Source: a virus. From it: a stretch of DNA of 64,000 nucleotides. The translations under genes were made by a program, and so were the position numbers. The stretch lies in IMG/VR virus record IMGVR_UViG_3300032293_001706, positions 1 to 64,000 of that record. One strand, given 5' to 3'. The stretch's first letter is position 1. The number at the start of each line of letters is the position of its first letter. Below are positions 14,982-22,502 of the stretch, piece after piece. Under the pieces are notes generated by a model. It made no database searches. It was given only the letters and a program-made list of their open reading frames with translations, and was not told the origin of the DNA.

Positions 14982-17210
14982 TCATTCACCCTTTTTTCTT
15001 CTTGTCTTTTTAGGCGGTGTTACGATTTCTTCAAAGGTAACTTTGTCATCCATATAGTTTAACATATATGGTTTATCAGTAACAATATTATTCCTCAAGA
15101 TTTCATCAGAAATAAAGTCTTCGATTTGAGATTGGATTGCTCTTTTGATTGGTCTAGCTCCAAATTTCTCATCATAACCAATATGTGATATATGTGAAAT
15201 CAAAGATTCTGAAACTTCAAAGAAATATTTCATACTTTCCAAACGCTTACACAATTTGTTAAGTTCAATTTTAACAATCTGTGAAATTTCATTTTCTTTC
15301 AGAGGATTAAAATGGATGATGTCATCAACACGATTGATAAATTCGGGAGGGAAGAACTTTTTAAGTTCATCTTCAACCACCATCTTTTTCATTTCAATCT
15401 CTTTTTGGATTCTTGTTTCTGTTCCAAAACCAACACCTGTTCCAAAATCTTGGATTTTTCTTGCTCCAAGGTTTGATGTCATAATAATAAGGGTATTTTT
15501 GAAATTGATTTTTCTACCCAAACTATCTGTTAGATATCCCTCATCCAATGTTTGAAGAAGTAGAGTAAAAATGTCCTTGTGAGCCTTTTCTATTTCATCA
15601 AATAGAATTACAGAATAAGGTTTATTTTTAACTTGTTCGGTGAGTTGACCTCCTTCATTATAACCGACGTAGCCAGGGGGTGAACCAATCAAACGGGACA
15701 TTGCAAATTTTTCTTGGTATTCAGACATATCAACCCTAATCAATGCGTCTGAATCACCAAAGATTTCTTTCGCAAGTTGTTTTGTGATGTGTGTCTTACC
15801 AATTCCTGTTGGACCTAGGAAGATGAAGGAACCAATTGGTTTATTAGGTTCTTTAATTCCAACCCTATTCCTTCTAATCGCTTTTGCAATTTTTGAAACC
15901 GCTTCTTCTTGACCAATAACAGTAGTTTTTAAACTCTGTTCTAAATTTAATAAAGATTCGGATTCACTTTGAGATAATTTACTTACAGGGATTTTGGTCA
16001 TTGATGCAACCACTTCATATACCATTTCTTCGGTTACTTCTTTTTTGTCCACATTCCTACTTTGTTCAAACTTTTGTTTTTCTTCCTCAAGTTTCAACAA
16101 TAATTTTCTCTCCCTATCTCTCAACTCAGCAGCTTCTTCAAACCTCTGATTTCTAACAACTTCCAACTTTAACTCTTTAAGTTTGGTGGCTTCCTCTTTA
16201 AGCTGTTCGATAATTTCAGGAATTTTGGTATTAATCTGACTTCTTGCTCCGACTTCATCCATAATGTCGATAGCTTTATCGGGGAATTCTCTATCTGTAA
16301 TGTACCTATCTGCCAAATAAACACAAGACTTTAATGCCGCATCTGTAAAAAATACCTTATGATATTTTTCATAATTAATCTTGGCTCTTTCCAAAATCTT
16401 TAATGTGTCGGTAATTGATGTTGGCTCAACAATAACTTTCTGAAACCTTCTTTCTAATGCGCCATCTTTTTCAATATGTTCCCGATATTCGTCCAAGGTG
16501 GTGGCTCCAATACATTGTAGTTCTCCGCGAGCAAGGGCGGGTTTAAATATATTGGAAGCGTCCAGTGAGCCTGAAGAATTTCCCGCCCCGATAATAGTAT
16601 GAATTTCATCAATGAATATAATTACATCATGATTGTCACGTAATTCATCAATAATCACTTTCATTCTTTCTTCAAATTGACCTCTATATTTTGTTCCAGC
16701 AACAATTGAAGTCATATCCAAACTAACGATTCGTTTATCTAATAAATTTACAGGACAATCACCTTCATATATTTTCATCGCTAAACCCTCAACAATTGCC
16801 GTTTTTCCGCAATTGTGAGAAATAATACCATTTGACACATATTTTCTCTCTGAATCAAGTACCTCCAAATCATATGTATCATGAACACCGATTTCTTCCC
16901 ACTCTATTACTTCAGCTAACTCATTGTTTTCACACCAAACTAGTTCACCCTCCGTAATATTACCCAAGGCAACCCAATAGGAATTGTTTTCAAATTGAAC
17001 GGTTGGATTAATGGATGTCTCTGGTACTTCAACAAAATGTGTGTCAGAACCTGATAACTCCAATCCATTAGATAGTTTAATTCTTATGCAATTTTTATCC
17101 TTTTTTTGGTATAAATTACCTATTAACTTAAAACCTGAAGGCGTTTTTATTTTATAGGTTCCACCATCTTTTTCGACTAATTCAAAGAAGTCTTTTATTG
17201 TTATTTTCAT
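14982..17210 (-). CDS. C-intein plus ClpC-like AAA+ ATPase, second part
   Basis: 742 residues. Residues 1-133 are the larger part of a split intein: block B-like GSDTHFVEV, block [18 protein letters not shown] and block G NGIISHN, followed by Cys134 as +1 residue. The extein then begins [11 protein letters not shown], the second half of Walker A, and continues with Walker B ([11 protein letters not shown]), a UVR-like coiled-coil ([17 protein letters not shown]) as in ClpC, and a full second AAA+ module ([38 protein letters not shown]). A VGF tripeptide after TSNLGAR matches the ClpP-docking loop of ClpC. Spliced product is about 685 residues, lacking the Clp N-domain. Likely an unfoldase that could engage host ClpP. 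Confidence 0.9.
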   Translation of the reverse strand: MKITIKDFFELVEKDGGTYKIKTPSGFKLIGNLYQKKDKNCIRIKLSNGLELSGSDTHFVEVPETSINPTVQFENNSYWVALGNITEGELVWCENNELAEVIEWEEIGVHDTYDLEVLDSERKYVSNGIISHNCGKTAIVEGLAMKIYEGDCPVNLLDKRIVSLDMTSIVAGTKYRGQFEERMKVIIDELRDNHDVIIFIDEIHTIIGAGNSSGSLDASNIFKPALARGELQCIGATTLDEYREHIEKDGALERRFQKVIVEPTSITDTLKILERAKINYEKYHKVFFTDAALKSCVYLADRYITDREFPDKAIDIMDEVGARSQINTKIPEIIEQLKEEATKLKELKLEVVRNQRFEEAAELRDRERKLLLKLEEEKQKFEQSRNVDKKEVTEEMVYEVVASMTKIPVSKLSQSESESLLNLEQSLKTTVIGQEEAVSKIAKAIRRNRVGIKEPNKPIGSFIFLGPTGIGKTHITKQLAKEIFGDSDALIRVDMSEYQEKFAMSRLIGSPPGYVGYNEGGQLTEQVKNKPYSVILFDEIEKAHKDIFTLLLQTLDEGYLTDSLGRKINFKNTLIIMTSNLGARKIQDFGTGVGFGTETRIQKEIEMKKMVVEDELKKFFPPEFINRVDDIIHFNPLKENEISQIVKIELNKLCKRLESMKYFFEVSESLISHISHIGYDEKFGARPIKRAIQSQIEDFISDEILRNNIVTDKPYMLNYMDDKVTFEEIVTPPKKTRRKKGE

Positions 17211-17217
17211 TTTTTTA

Positions 17218-17520
17218 TTACATTATTTCTATTTTATGTGAATCGTCGTTAGAAATTTTTTCAATTTCAATTATAGTATCACCTAACACACATCCAGGCT
17301 CACCTACCAATATAGGGTTATTCTTCTTTCTTCTTGAAATAATCTGTGCCAATCTTGTGATTTCAGAATCTCTTCCAACCACAGGGTCCAACTTTCCTTC
17401 TTTAGCCAACTTAATAAGGTCACGTGAAAAATTATCCAATACTGGTGTATTTGATTTTGTTTCACCTCTTGTAGGTTTTTTCTCGTTGTTTTTTTCGTTA
17501 CGGTCTTCTGCTTCTATCAT
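17218..17520 (-). CDS. ClpC-like AAA+ ATPase N-terminal part plus 24-residue N-intein
   Basis: 100 residues. Residues 1-76 are the start of the first ATPase module ([48 protein letters not shown]), stopping in the middle of Walker A. Residues 77-100 start with [11 protein letters not shown], a standard intein block A, and end IEIM before two stop codons. The next ORF starts 7 nt further on in another frame with the rest of the intein. This short N-part/long C-part division is the atypical split known from AceL-TerL and VidaL-type phage inteins. Protein trans-splicing would restore GEPG-CGKTA. Confidence 0.88.
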   Translation of the reverse strand: MIEAEDRNEKNNEKKPTRGETKSNTPVLDNFSRDLIKLAKEGKLDPVVGRDSEITRLAQIISRRKKNNPILVGEPGCVLGDTIIEIEKISNDDSHKIEIM

Positions 17521-17557
17521 GTTAAAAATATAATTTTTAATTAAAAAAAATCAAATG

Positions 17558-17590
17558 TGACAAAATGTCAATTTGTCTGACATTATGTCA
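17558..17590. promoter_or_regulatory. Paired palindromic operator between divergent Clp and UVR genes
   Basis: Two perfect palindromes of the same form, TGACAAAATGTCA (17558-17570) and TGACATTATGTCA (17578-17590), with centres 20 bp apart (two helical turns) in the 143-bp intergenic region. A dimeric regulator could control both divergent genes. The regulator is not identified. Confidence 0.55.
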
Positions 17591-17663
17591 ATCTTTCTTT
17601 ATTTGGTATTATTTTTTATAATTGAACTACAAAAATAAACAAAAATAATAATATAAAAAAACT

Positions 17664-18134
17664 ATGTTCGATTTATTTGGAAAAAACAGAAAAAGTTTAA
17701 TTGAAGATTTCCTACGTGAAATGGATGAAATGAGAAAGAGTTTTGAAAACAAAAGTCTTTTCGACCTAAAACCAACCGATATTGAATCGGAAACTGAAAA
17801 AGGTTCTAACGAATACGGTGATTGGACTAAAACTACTTATTCATCACCTAACGGGACATTTAAGTATGTTATCACCACAACAAACATTAATGGTTTAAAA
17901 GGAAAAAACAAACCTCAAAGAAATGAAATTCAAAAGTTAAGGGATGAAATGGAGTTGTATGTTGAAAAACAAGAATTTGAAAAAGCCGCTGAAATCAGAG
18001 ACAGAATCAAAAAAATGGAAAAAAATAATCAAGAAATAAATGACCTACAACGTCAACTTGATGATTCAATTTCCAAACAAGATTTTGAATCGGCAATTAA
18101 ATTGAGAGATAAAATCAACAAATTAAAATCTTAA
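17664..18134 (+). CDS. UVR-motif protein, possible Clp adaptor
   Basis: 156 residues. After an N-terminal region of unknown fold (DLFGKNRKSLIEDFLREMDE; a beta-like segment WTKTTYSSPNGTFKYVITTT) there are two UVR motifs: LRDEMELYVEKQEFEKAAEI-RDRIKKM and LQRQLDDSISKQDFESAIKL-RDKINKL. UVR motifs are known from UvrB/UvrC and from McsA, which works with ClpC. Because it is divergent to the phage ClpC-like gene and shares its operator region, an adaptor role for that ATPase is a reasonable inference. The hairpin at 18150 ends it. Confidence 0.8.
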   Translation: MFDLFGKNRKSLIEDFLREMDEMRKSFENKSLFDLKPTDIESETEKGSNEYGDWTKTTYSSPNGTFKYVITTTNINGLKGKNKPQRNEIQKLRDEMELYVEKQEFEKAAEIRDRIKKMEKNNQEINDLQRQLDDSISKQDFESAIKLRDKINKLKS

Positions 18135-18149
18135 AAACTAAATTTTATG

Positions 18150-18176
18150 AAAACCCCTACACAATGTGGGGGTTTT
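18150..18176 (+). terminator. Hairpin terminator
   Basis: AACCCCTAC-acaat-GTGGGGGTT (one G-U pair) followed by TTT, 16 nt after the UVR gene stop. Confidence 0.75.
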
Positions 18177-18179
18177 TAG

Positions 18180-18187
18180 TATTTATT
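18180..18187 (+). promoter_or_regulatory. Candidate late promoter motif (TATTTATT)
   Basis: Lies 3 nt before the ATG at 18191 and fixes that start for the KTSC gene. Confidence 0.5.
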
Positions 18188-18190
18188 AAT

Positions 18191-18433
18191 ATGGCAATAT
18201 TAAGAGAAGAAATTAAGGGTTCAGTTATTTACAACATTGTTAAGTCATCAAATATTATTGAAAGCGCATATAATGTTGATACAAAGAAAATGACAGTAAA
18301 ATTTAATAATGGTATGGAGTATGAATATAATGAAGTACCACACGAGATGTATGTCCAATTCAGATTGGCCGAATCCCAAGGAAAATTTTTTTCGTCAAAA
18401 ATAAGTAAAAATTATGAATATAAGAAATTATGA
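18191..18433 (+). CDS. KTSC domain protein
   Basis: 80 residues from ATG 18191, chosen over the upstream ATG at 18164, which lies within the preceding terminator hairpin. Residues about 19-78 form a KTSC domain (SSNIIESAYNVDTKKMTVKF, YEYNEVPHEMYVQF, ESQGKFFSSKI). KTSC domains are common in phages and bacteria and are often fused to RNA-related enzymes; the stand-alone form has no established role. A late-type motif precedes it and the array-bearing gene follows 21 nt later. Confidence 0.82.
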   Translation: MAILREEIKGSVIYNIVKSSNIIESAYNVDTKKMTVKFNNGMEYEYNEVPHEMYVQFRLAESQGKFFSSKISKNYEYKKL

Positions 18434-18443
18434 AAATTTCAAG

Positions 18444-18451
18444 TATTTATA
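18444..18451 (+). promoter_or_regulatory. Candidate late promoter motif (TATTTATA)
   Basis: Lies 3 nt before a GTG start at 18455; no ATG is near, so the motif supports the GTG. Confidence 0.5.
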
Positions 18452-18454
18452 ATT

Positions 18455-20611
18455 GTGATTGAACAGGAAAAACTTGATTTGGTATTTGAATTATTAGATG
18501 ATTTTACATCTGATGGGAAACTATATTATGATGATGAATCGGAATCCATATGGATGATAAATCCAGATACAAAAGAATGGATATTTGAATTAACAAAAAC
18601 AGGTCGTTTATGGTATTATAATCCGATTTTTAGTGAAATTTTTAAATACGTTTTTATAGAATATCCTGATTTTAAACCGTATATAACAAAGTGGGTTGAA
18701 AGAATCCTTCAAAAAGAGGTTAAATACACCGATGTGGATTCTCATCAGTTGCGCAATCGAGTTGAAAGAATCCTTCAAAAAGAGGTTAAATACACCGATG
18801 ACGTTTCCGTAACGCACCACGGAAAAGTTGAAAGAATCCTTCGACGAGATAATAATTCGGATTCAGAAGAAAACATCAATGAAAGTGAAGAACCGTCATC
18901 AGTTGATGAGGATTTGGTATTTGAGTTATTAGATGATTTTACATCTGGCGGAAAGTTATATTATGAAGATGAAACGGAAACCATATGGATGATAAATCCA
19001 GATACAAAAGAATGGATATTTGAATTCGAAAAATCAGGAGATTTATGGTATCATTATAAAGTTTTTGAAAGTATTTTTAAATACGTTTTGATGAAACATA
19101 CTGAATTTTTTCCATATATAACAAAGTGGGTTGAAAGAATCCTTCAAAAGGATATTGAAGATATCGGTTTCGTTTCCCAAATGCGCCACCAGAAAGTTGA
19201 AAGAATCCTTCAATCAGGAACCGAATTAAATTCAGAAGAAAACATTAATGAAAGCGAAGAACCATCATCAGTTGATGAAGATTTGATATTCGAATTATTG
19301 GATGACTTTACATCTGATGGAAAGTTATATTATGATGATGAATATGACTCCATATGGATGATAAATCCAGATACAAAACAATGGATATTTGAATTCAAAA
19401 AATCAGGAAATTTATGGTATTATTATCCAGTTTTCGTTAAAATTTTTAAATACGTATCGATGGAATACCCTGATTTTAACCCGTATATAACAAAGTGGGT
19501 TGAAAGAATCCTTCAAAAGGAGGTTAAAGACACCCAAAGCCTGCGCATTCCTGTGATTGGCATTGTTGAAAGAATCCTTCAAAAGGAGGTTAAAGACACC
19601 TATCGATTTCGATTCCGAAATGAAGCGTATGTTGAAAGAATCCTTCAAAAGGAGGTTAAAGACACCAAAACGCGTAATGGAATACACCGAAGTACAGTTG
19701 AAAGAATCCTTCAAAAGGAGGTTAAAGACACCACAGAGCTGGAAGACCTTTCCATCAAATACGTTGAAAGAATCCTTCAATCAGGAACCGAATTAAATTC
19801 AGAAGAAAACATTAATGAAAGTGAGAAAATGAAAAAAACAAATTTAATGGGTACAATACTAAAAAGTTTTGAGATTAGAGATTCTTTACCTTCAGAAATT
19901 TGGTACAACCCTGATGGAAAATCCGTTAAAGATAGTAATGCTGGTGATTTAAAATTAAAACCTGAAATTAGACAACGTTTACTTGAAATTGCCGAGTTAT
20001 TTGTTGATTATATAAAATTGGACATGTTTGTCAATGATATTGTTATTACAGGTTCCTTACTTAATTATAATTGGTCCGACTATTCAGATTTTGATTTACA
20101 CGTTATAACATCATTAAGTAATTATCAAGAAAATGAAGAAATTTATAAAGAATTTTTTAAATTAAAGAAAAACTCATTTAATTTAAAACACGACATAACT
20201 GTGAAAGGGTATGATGTTGAAGTTTATGTTGAAGATAGTGATAATGAAAGATTTTCTTCAGGGGTTTATTCAATAATAAATGATAAATGGGTGAATGTTC
20301 CGAAAAAAGAAAAAGCAACGATAGATTTAAACAAAATTAAAGAAAAAACAAATCAATGGATGGAATTAATTGATAATTTAATTGATACCGCAAACGATGA
20401 AGATATCTATGTTGTAAAATCTTTATTTGACAAATATGGTGAAAAATTAAAAAATTTTAGGACTGCAGGACTAAAAAAAGGTGGAGAATATTCATATGAA
20501 AACTTGGTTTTCAAGGTTTTAAGAAGGAATGGTTATTTAGATAAATTCAGAAATGCTGCTGATAAAATCATAGATAAACAATTAACCTTAAAAGAAAGTG
20601 AAATATTTTAA
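18455..20611 (+). CDS. Array-bearing ORF 1: triplicated domain with CRISPR-like inserts and nucleotidyltransferase C-terminus
   Basis: 718 residues from GTG. Three copies of an 80-residue domain (FELLDDFTSDGKLYY, SIWMINPDTKEWIFE, FKYV, PYITKWVER) each run straight into a CRISPR-like array translated as VERILQKEVKDT plus ten variable residues. Each array ends in VERILQSGTELN or VERILRRD, followed by an acidic linker ENINESEE to the next copy. From residue about 460 a different domain begins: VITGSLLNYNWSDYSDFDLH at 531-549 is the GS-x10-D-x-D signature of the nucleotidyltransferase superfamily, followed by DVEVYVED (third acidic residue). INE sites could be cut by the prohead protease. Paralogue at 40054 on the other strand. 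Confidence 0.75.
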   Translation: MIEQEKLDLVFELLDDFTSDGKLYYDDESESIWMINPDTKEWIFELTKTGRLWYYNPIFSEIFKYVFIEYPDFKPYITKWVERILQKEVKYTDVDSHQLRNRVERILQKEVKYTDDVSVTHHGKVERILRRDNNSDSEENINESEEPSSVDEDLVFELLDDFTSGGKLYYEDETETIWMINPDTKEWIFEFEKSGDLWYHYKVFESIFKYVLMKHTEFFPYITKWVERILQKDIEDIGFVSQMRHQKVERILQSGTELNSEENINESEEPSSVDEDLIFELLDDFTSDGKLYYDDEYDSIWMINPDTKQWIFEFKKSGNLWYYYPVFVKIFKYVSMEYPDFNPYITKWVERILQKEVKDTQSLRIPVIGIVERILQKEVKDTYRFRFRNEAYVERILQKEVKDTKTRNGIHRSTVERILQKEVKDTTELEDLSIKYVERILQSGTELNSEENINESEKMKKTNLMGTILKSFEIRDSLPSEIWYNPDGKSVKDSNAGDLKLKPEIRQRLLEIAELFVDYIKLDMFVNDIVITGSLLNYNWSDYSDFDLHVITSLSNYQENEEIYKEFFKLKKNSFNLKHDITVKGYDVEVYVEDSDNERFSSGVYSIINDKWVNVPKKEKATIDLNKIKEKTNQWMELIDNLIDTANDEDIYVVKSLFDKYGEKLKNFRTAGLKKGGEYSYENLVFKVLRRNGYLDKFRNAADKIIDKQLTLKESEIF
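18695..18842 (+). CRISPR. CRISPR-like array 1A inside ORF 1 (2 full repeats, 2 spacers, truncated end repeat)
   Basis: Repeats at 18695-18730 and 18761-18796 are identical 36-mers starting GTTGAAAGAATCCTTC and ending AAATACACC. Spacers at 18731-18760 and 18797-18826 are each exactly 30 bp, 47% and 50% G+C. The end repeat at 18827 keeps only its first 16 bases. Compared with array 1C the repeat differs at positions 21 and 31 in both copies, so repeats are homogeneous within the array. No cas gene lies in the window. Confidence 0.6.
19130..19213 (+). CRISPR. CRISPR-like array 1B inside ORF 1 (1 repeat, 1 spacer, truncated end repeat)
   Basis: The repeat at 19130-19165 is conserved for its first 23 bases and diverged at the 3' end. 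The 30-bp spacer at 19166-19195 is 50% G+C. The end repeat at 19196-19213 keeps 18 bases and then enters the linker. The spacer is about two-thirds identical to the second spacer of array 1A. Confidence 0.5.
19499..19780 (+). CRISPR. CRISPR-like array 1C inside ORF 1 (4 identical repeats, 4 spacers, truncated end repeat)
   Basis: Four perfect 36-bp repeats at 19499, 19565, 19631 and 19697; four unrelated 30-bp spacers at 19535-19564, 19601-19630, 19667-19696 and 19733-19762; the end repeat at 19763-19780 keeps only 18 bases. The repeat contains the hairpin TCCTT-caa-AAGGA. The 66-bp period keeps the frame. The 36/30 geometry, GTTG start and ACACC end resemble class 2 arrays of Bacteroidota (type VI-B repeats run GTTG...ACAAC), but the type cannot be assigned. 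Confidence 0.68.
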
Positions 20612-20620
20612 TATAGTGAT

Positions 20621-20629
20621 ATATTTATA
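20621..20629 (+). promoter_or_regulatory. Candidate late promoter motif (ATATTTATA)
   Basis: Lies 15 nt upstream of the ATG at 20645, after the stop of ORF 1. Confidence 0.5.
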
Positions 20630-20644
20630 AAGAAAAATATATAA

Positions 20645-20845
20645 ATGGCAACAACAGCTTGTACTTCATATTATACCGTTAACTTGGTTGGTTATATACC
20701 AGGTTCAGGTAGCACTGTAGGTGTTGTAACTCAATTTAACACACCTAAACCTGTTTGGACAGATACAGATTATACCAATCCAACACAAGTTGCATTACAG
20801 TGTAGTGCAGTTGCTATTGGAGGATTTAACGGACTAAACTCATAA
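20645..20845 (+). CDS. Small hydrophilic virion-type protein, function unknown
   Basis: 66 residues rich in Thr, Ser, Gly and Val (TACTSYYTVNLVGYIPGSGS), a composition typical of small beta-rich capsid or decoration-like proteins. Strong late motif upstream and a structural operon downstream. No family recognised. Confidence 0.6.
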   Translation: MATTACTSYYTVNLVGYIPGSGSTVGVVTQFNTPKPVWTDTDYTNPTQVALQCSAVAIGGFNGLNS

Positions 20846-20868
20846 AAAAAAGAAAAAAACATATTAAA

Positions 20869-22101
20869 ATGGCAGATTTAAAACCAATAGGTAGCGAAAA
20901 ACTTCAAGGAGCCGATAAAATTGCACGTATCATGGAAATTGCTAGATATCGTGAAACTCCAAAAGAAGAAATTAATTTAAACGAAACTCTTTCTTACACA
21001 AGAATGTTAGCAGACGGAAATGTGTATGGAATAGTAAAAGAAAGAAATGGATACATAGTTAAAAAAGGTGTAAATGAATCCACATTGGATTATATTGAAC
21101 CTATGAAAAATAGAAAATACTATAGTTCATATTCACAAGCGTTAAAAAGATTTAATTTGTTGGCTGGTGAAATAAACAGATTAACAGAAAATACAACAGG
21201 TGTTGAATTATTCGGTGAACAAAAGAAGTTTGTTTTGAAAAAATCTGGACAACAAAATGCAACACCAACACCCTCCCCTGAACCATCTGTTTCCACACCT
21301 CCGCCAGCACCTGAAATGACAACAACACCAACTGAAGAACCAGCACCTGAAATGACAGATATGGGTTCTGAACCTATGGGTGATACATCAACAGAACCAA
21401 CTGATGATATGTCAATGGACATGGGTATGGATATGGATGCAAATGCTGAAGATAGTGAAGAAGTTACATTTAAAACTATTCAAAAACTTACAGGTAAATT
21501 AGGACAAAAATTAAGAACTTTTGAGCAGGATAATGAAATGAGCCCTGAAGACGTTAAATATGTCCTAAATTCTGTTTTATCAGCTCTTGACTTGTCAGTT
21601 CTTGAAGATACAGATATTGAAGAAATTATCGGAAAATTGGAGGGTGAAGAAGGTGGTGAAGACGCTAATGATATGTCAGCACCAGCAATGGAACCAACAC
21701 AAGATGAAGTTCCTTTGGATTTAGGTTCTGATGGGTCAAGTGAAGTAACAACACAACCTGAAGTCGGTGAATCACAAAACCCACATAAATTTTTGGATAA
21801 AATATTTTCAGAATCAAAAGTTGAAAAAATCCTTTCAAAATATTTTGTAATCACAGAAGAAGAAAAAAAACAAGAAGGAACAAAAAAAGTTCAAACTTTT
21901 ATTAAGAAAAAAATAAATAAAGTAAGTGTTGTTGATGAAATCAAAAGATTATCTGAAACAATCGAACAAGAACTAACCGCTGATTTTATTTTGAGTGAAA
22001 ACGAAAATGTGAAATTCATAGGAAAGACAAATTTAAAAAATTTGGTTTTTGAAAGTGAAGGAAAACAAATTAAAGTTTCACCAAAAGGTATGATTTTATG
22101 A
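20869..22101 (+). CDS. Structural protein with conserved N-terminus and acidic linker
   Basis: 410 residues. The N-terminal part (LKPIGSEKLQGADKIARIME, then VYGIVKERNGYIVKKG and YYSSYSQALKRFNLLAGEI) looks globular and conserved. A long Pro/Thr/Glu/Met low-complexity linker follows at about 130-195, then a helical block (TGKLGQKLRTFEQDNEMSPE), a second acidic linker and a C-terminal basic/beta part. The stop overlaps the next ATG by 4 nt. The position, five genes before the terminase, suggests a head or neck component; function unknown. Confidence 0.7.
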   Translation: MADLKPIGSEKLQGADKIARIMEIARYRETPKEEINLNETLSYTRMLADGNVYGIVKERNGYIVKKGVNESTLDYIEPMKNRKYYSSYSQALKRFNLLAGEINRLTENTTGVELFGEQKKFVLKKSGQQNATPTPSPEPSVSTPPPAPEMTTTPTEEPAPEMTDMGSEPMGDTSTEPTDDMSMDMGMDMDANAEDSEEVTFKTIQKLTGKLGQKLRTFEQDNEMSPEDVKYVLNSVLSALDLSVLEDTDIEEIIGKLEGEEGGEDANDMSAPAMEPTQDEVPLDLGSDGSSEVTTQPEVGESQNPHKFLDKIFSESKVEKILSKYFVITEEEKKQEGTKKVQTFIKKKINKVSVVDEIKRLSETIEQELTADFILSENENVKFIGKTNLKNLVFESEGKQIKVSPKGMIL

Positions 22102-22502
22102 ATAAATTAGTTTTTGTTAATGAATTAGGTCCGAATTTTAAAGGTGATAACCTTTATGAGTTTATATTTTCAAATTATTCTGATGTTGATGGTGAAGGTT
22201 GGGACTCAGTTCCAGCAGGAGGAAATCCACAACCACCACATATTGATTTTATATCCAAAGTAGGAATTTTGAAAAATGATAAAGTTAAACTCAATGTAAT
22301 TCAAAACTCTGATTTTTTCTCAATTTACGATGCGGTTGATAATGTAATCGCATTGGCTTGGGAAGATAACGAAAATGAATATTATGATGATAATAAAACA
22401 AGATTGGTTTTTCACTATGGTGATTCAGAGGAAAAAGTAATCGATAAACTATATGAAAGAGATATAGTATTAAAAATTGAAAAAGAATTAACAAATGTCT
22501 AA
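22098..22502 (+). CDS. Structural-operon protein, function unknown
   Basis: 134 residues with a compact sequence (GPNFKGDNLYEFIFSNYSD, WDSVPAGGNPQPPHIDFI). Coupled to the genes on both sides (4-nt overlap before, 8-nt overlap after), so made in proportion with them. No motif identifies it. Confidence 0.7.
   Translation: MNKLVFVNELGPNFKGDNLYEFIFSNYSDVDGEGWDSVPAGGNPQPPHIDFISKVGILKNDKVKLNVIQNSDFFSIYDAVDNVIALAWEDNENEYYDDNKTRLVFHYGDSEEKVIDKLYERDIVLKIEKELTNV

Noticed and set aside
15256-15555. ORF antisense to the ClpC-like gene
   Set aside because: Lies fully within the conserved AAA+ coding region and has no homologous features.
19412-19780. Long antisense ORF across array 1C with repeats of VFNLLLKDSFN
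   Set aside because: It is the mirror of the 66-bp array read on the other strand; it has no start signal and the sense ORF continues on both sides of the array as a conserved protein.
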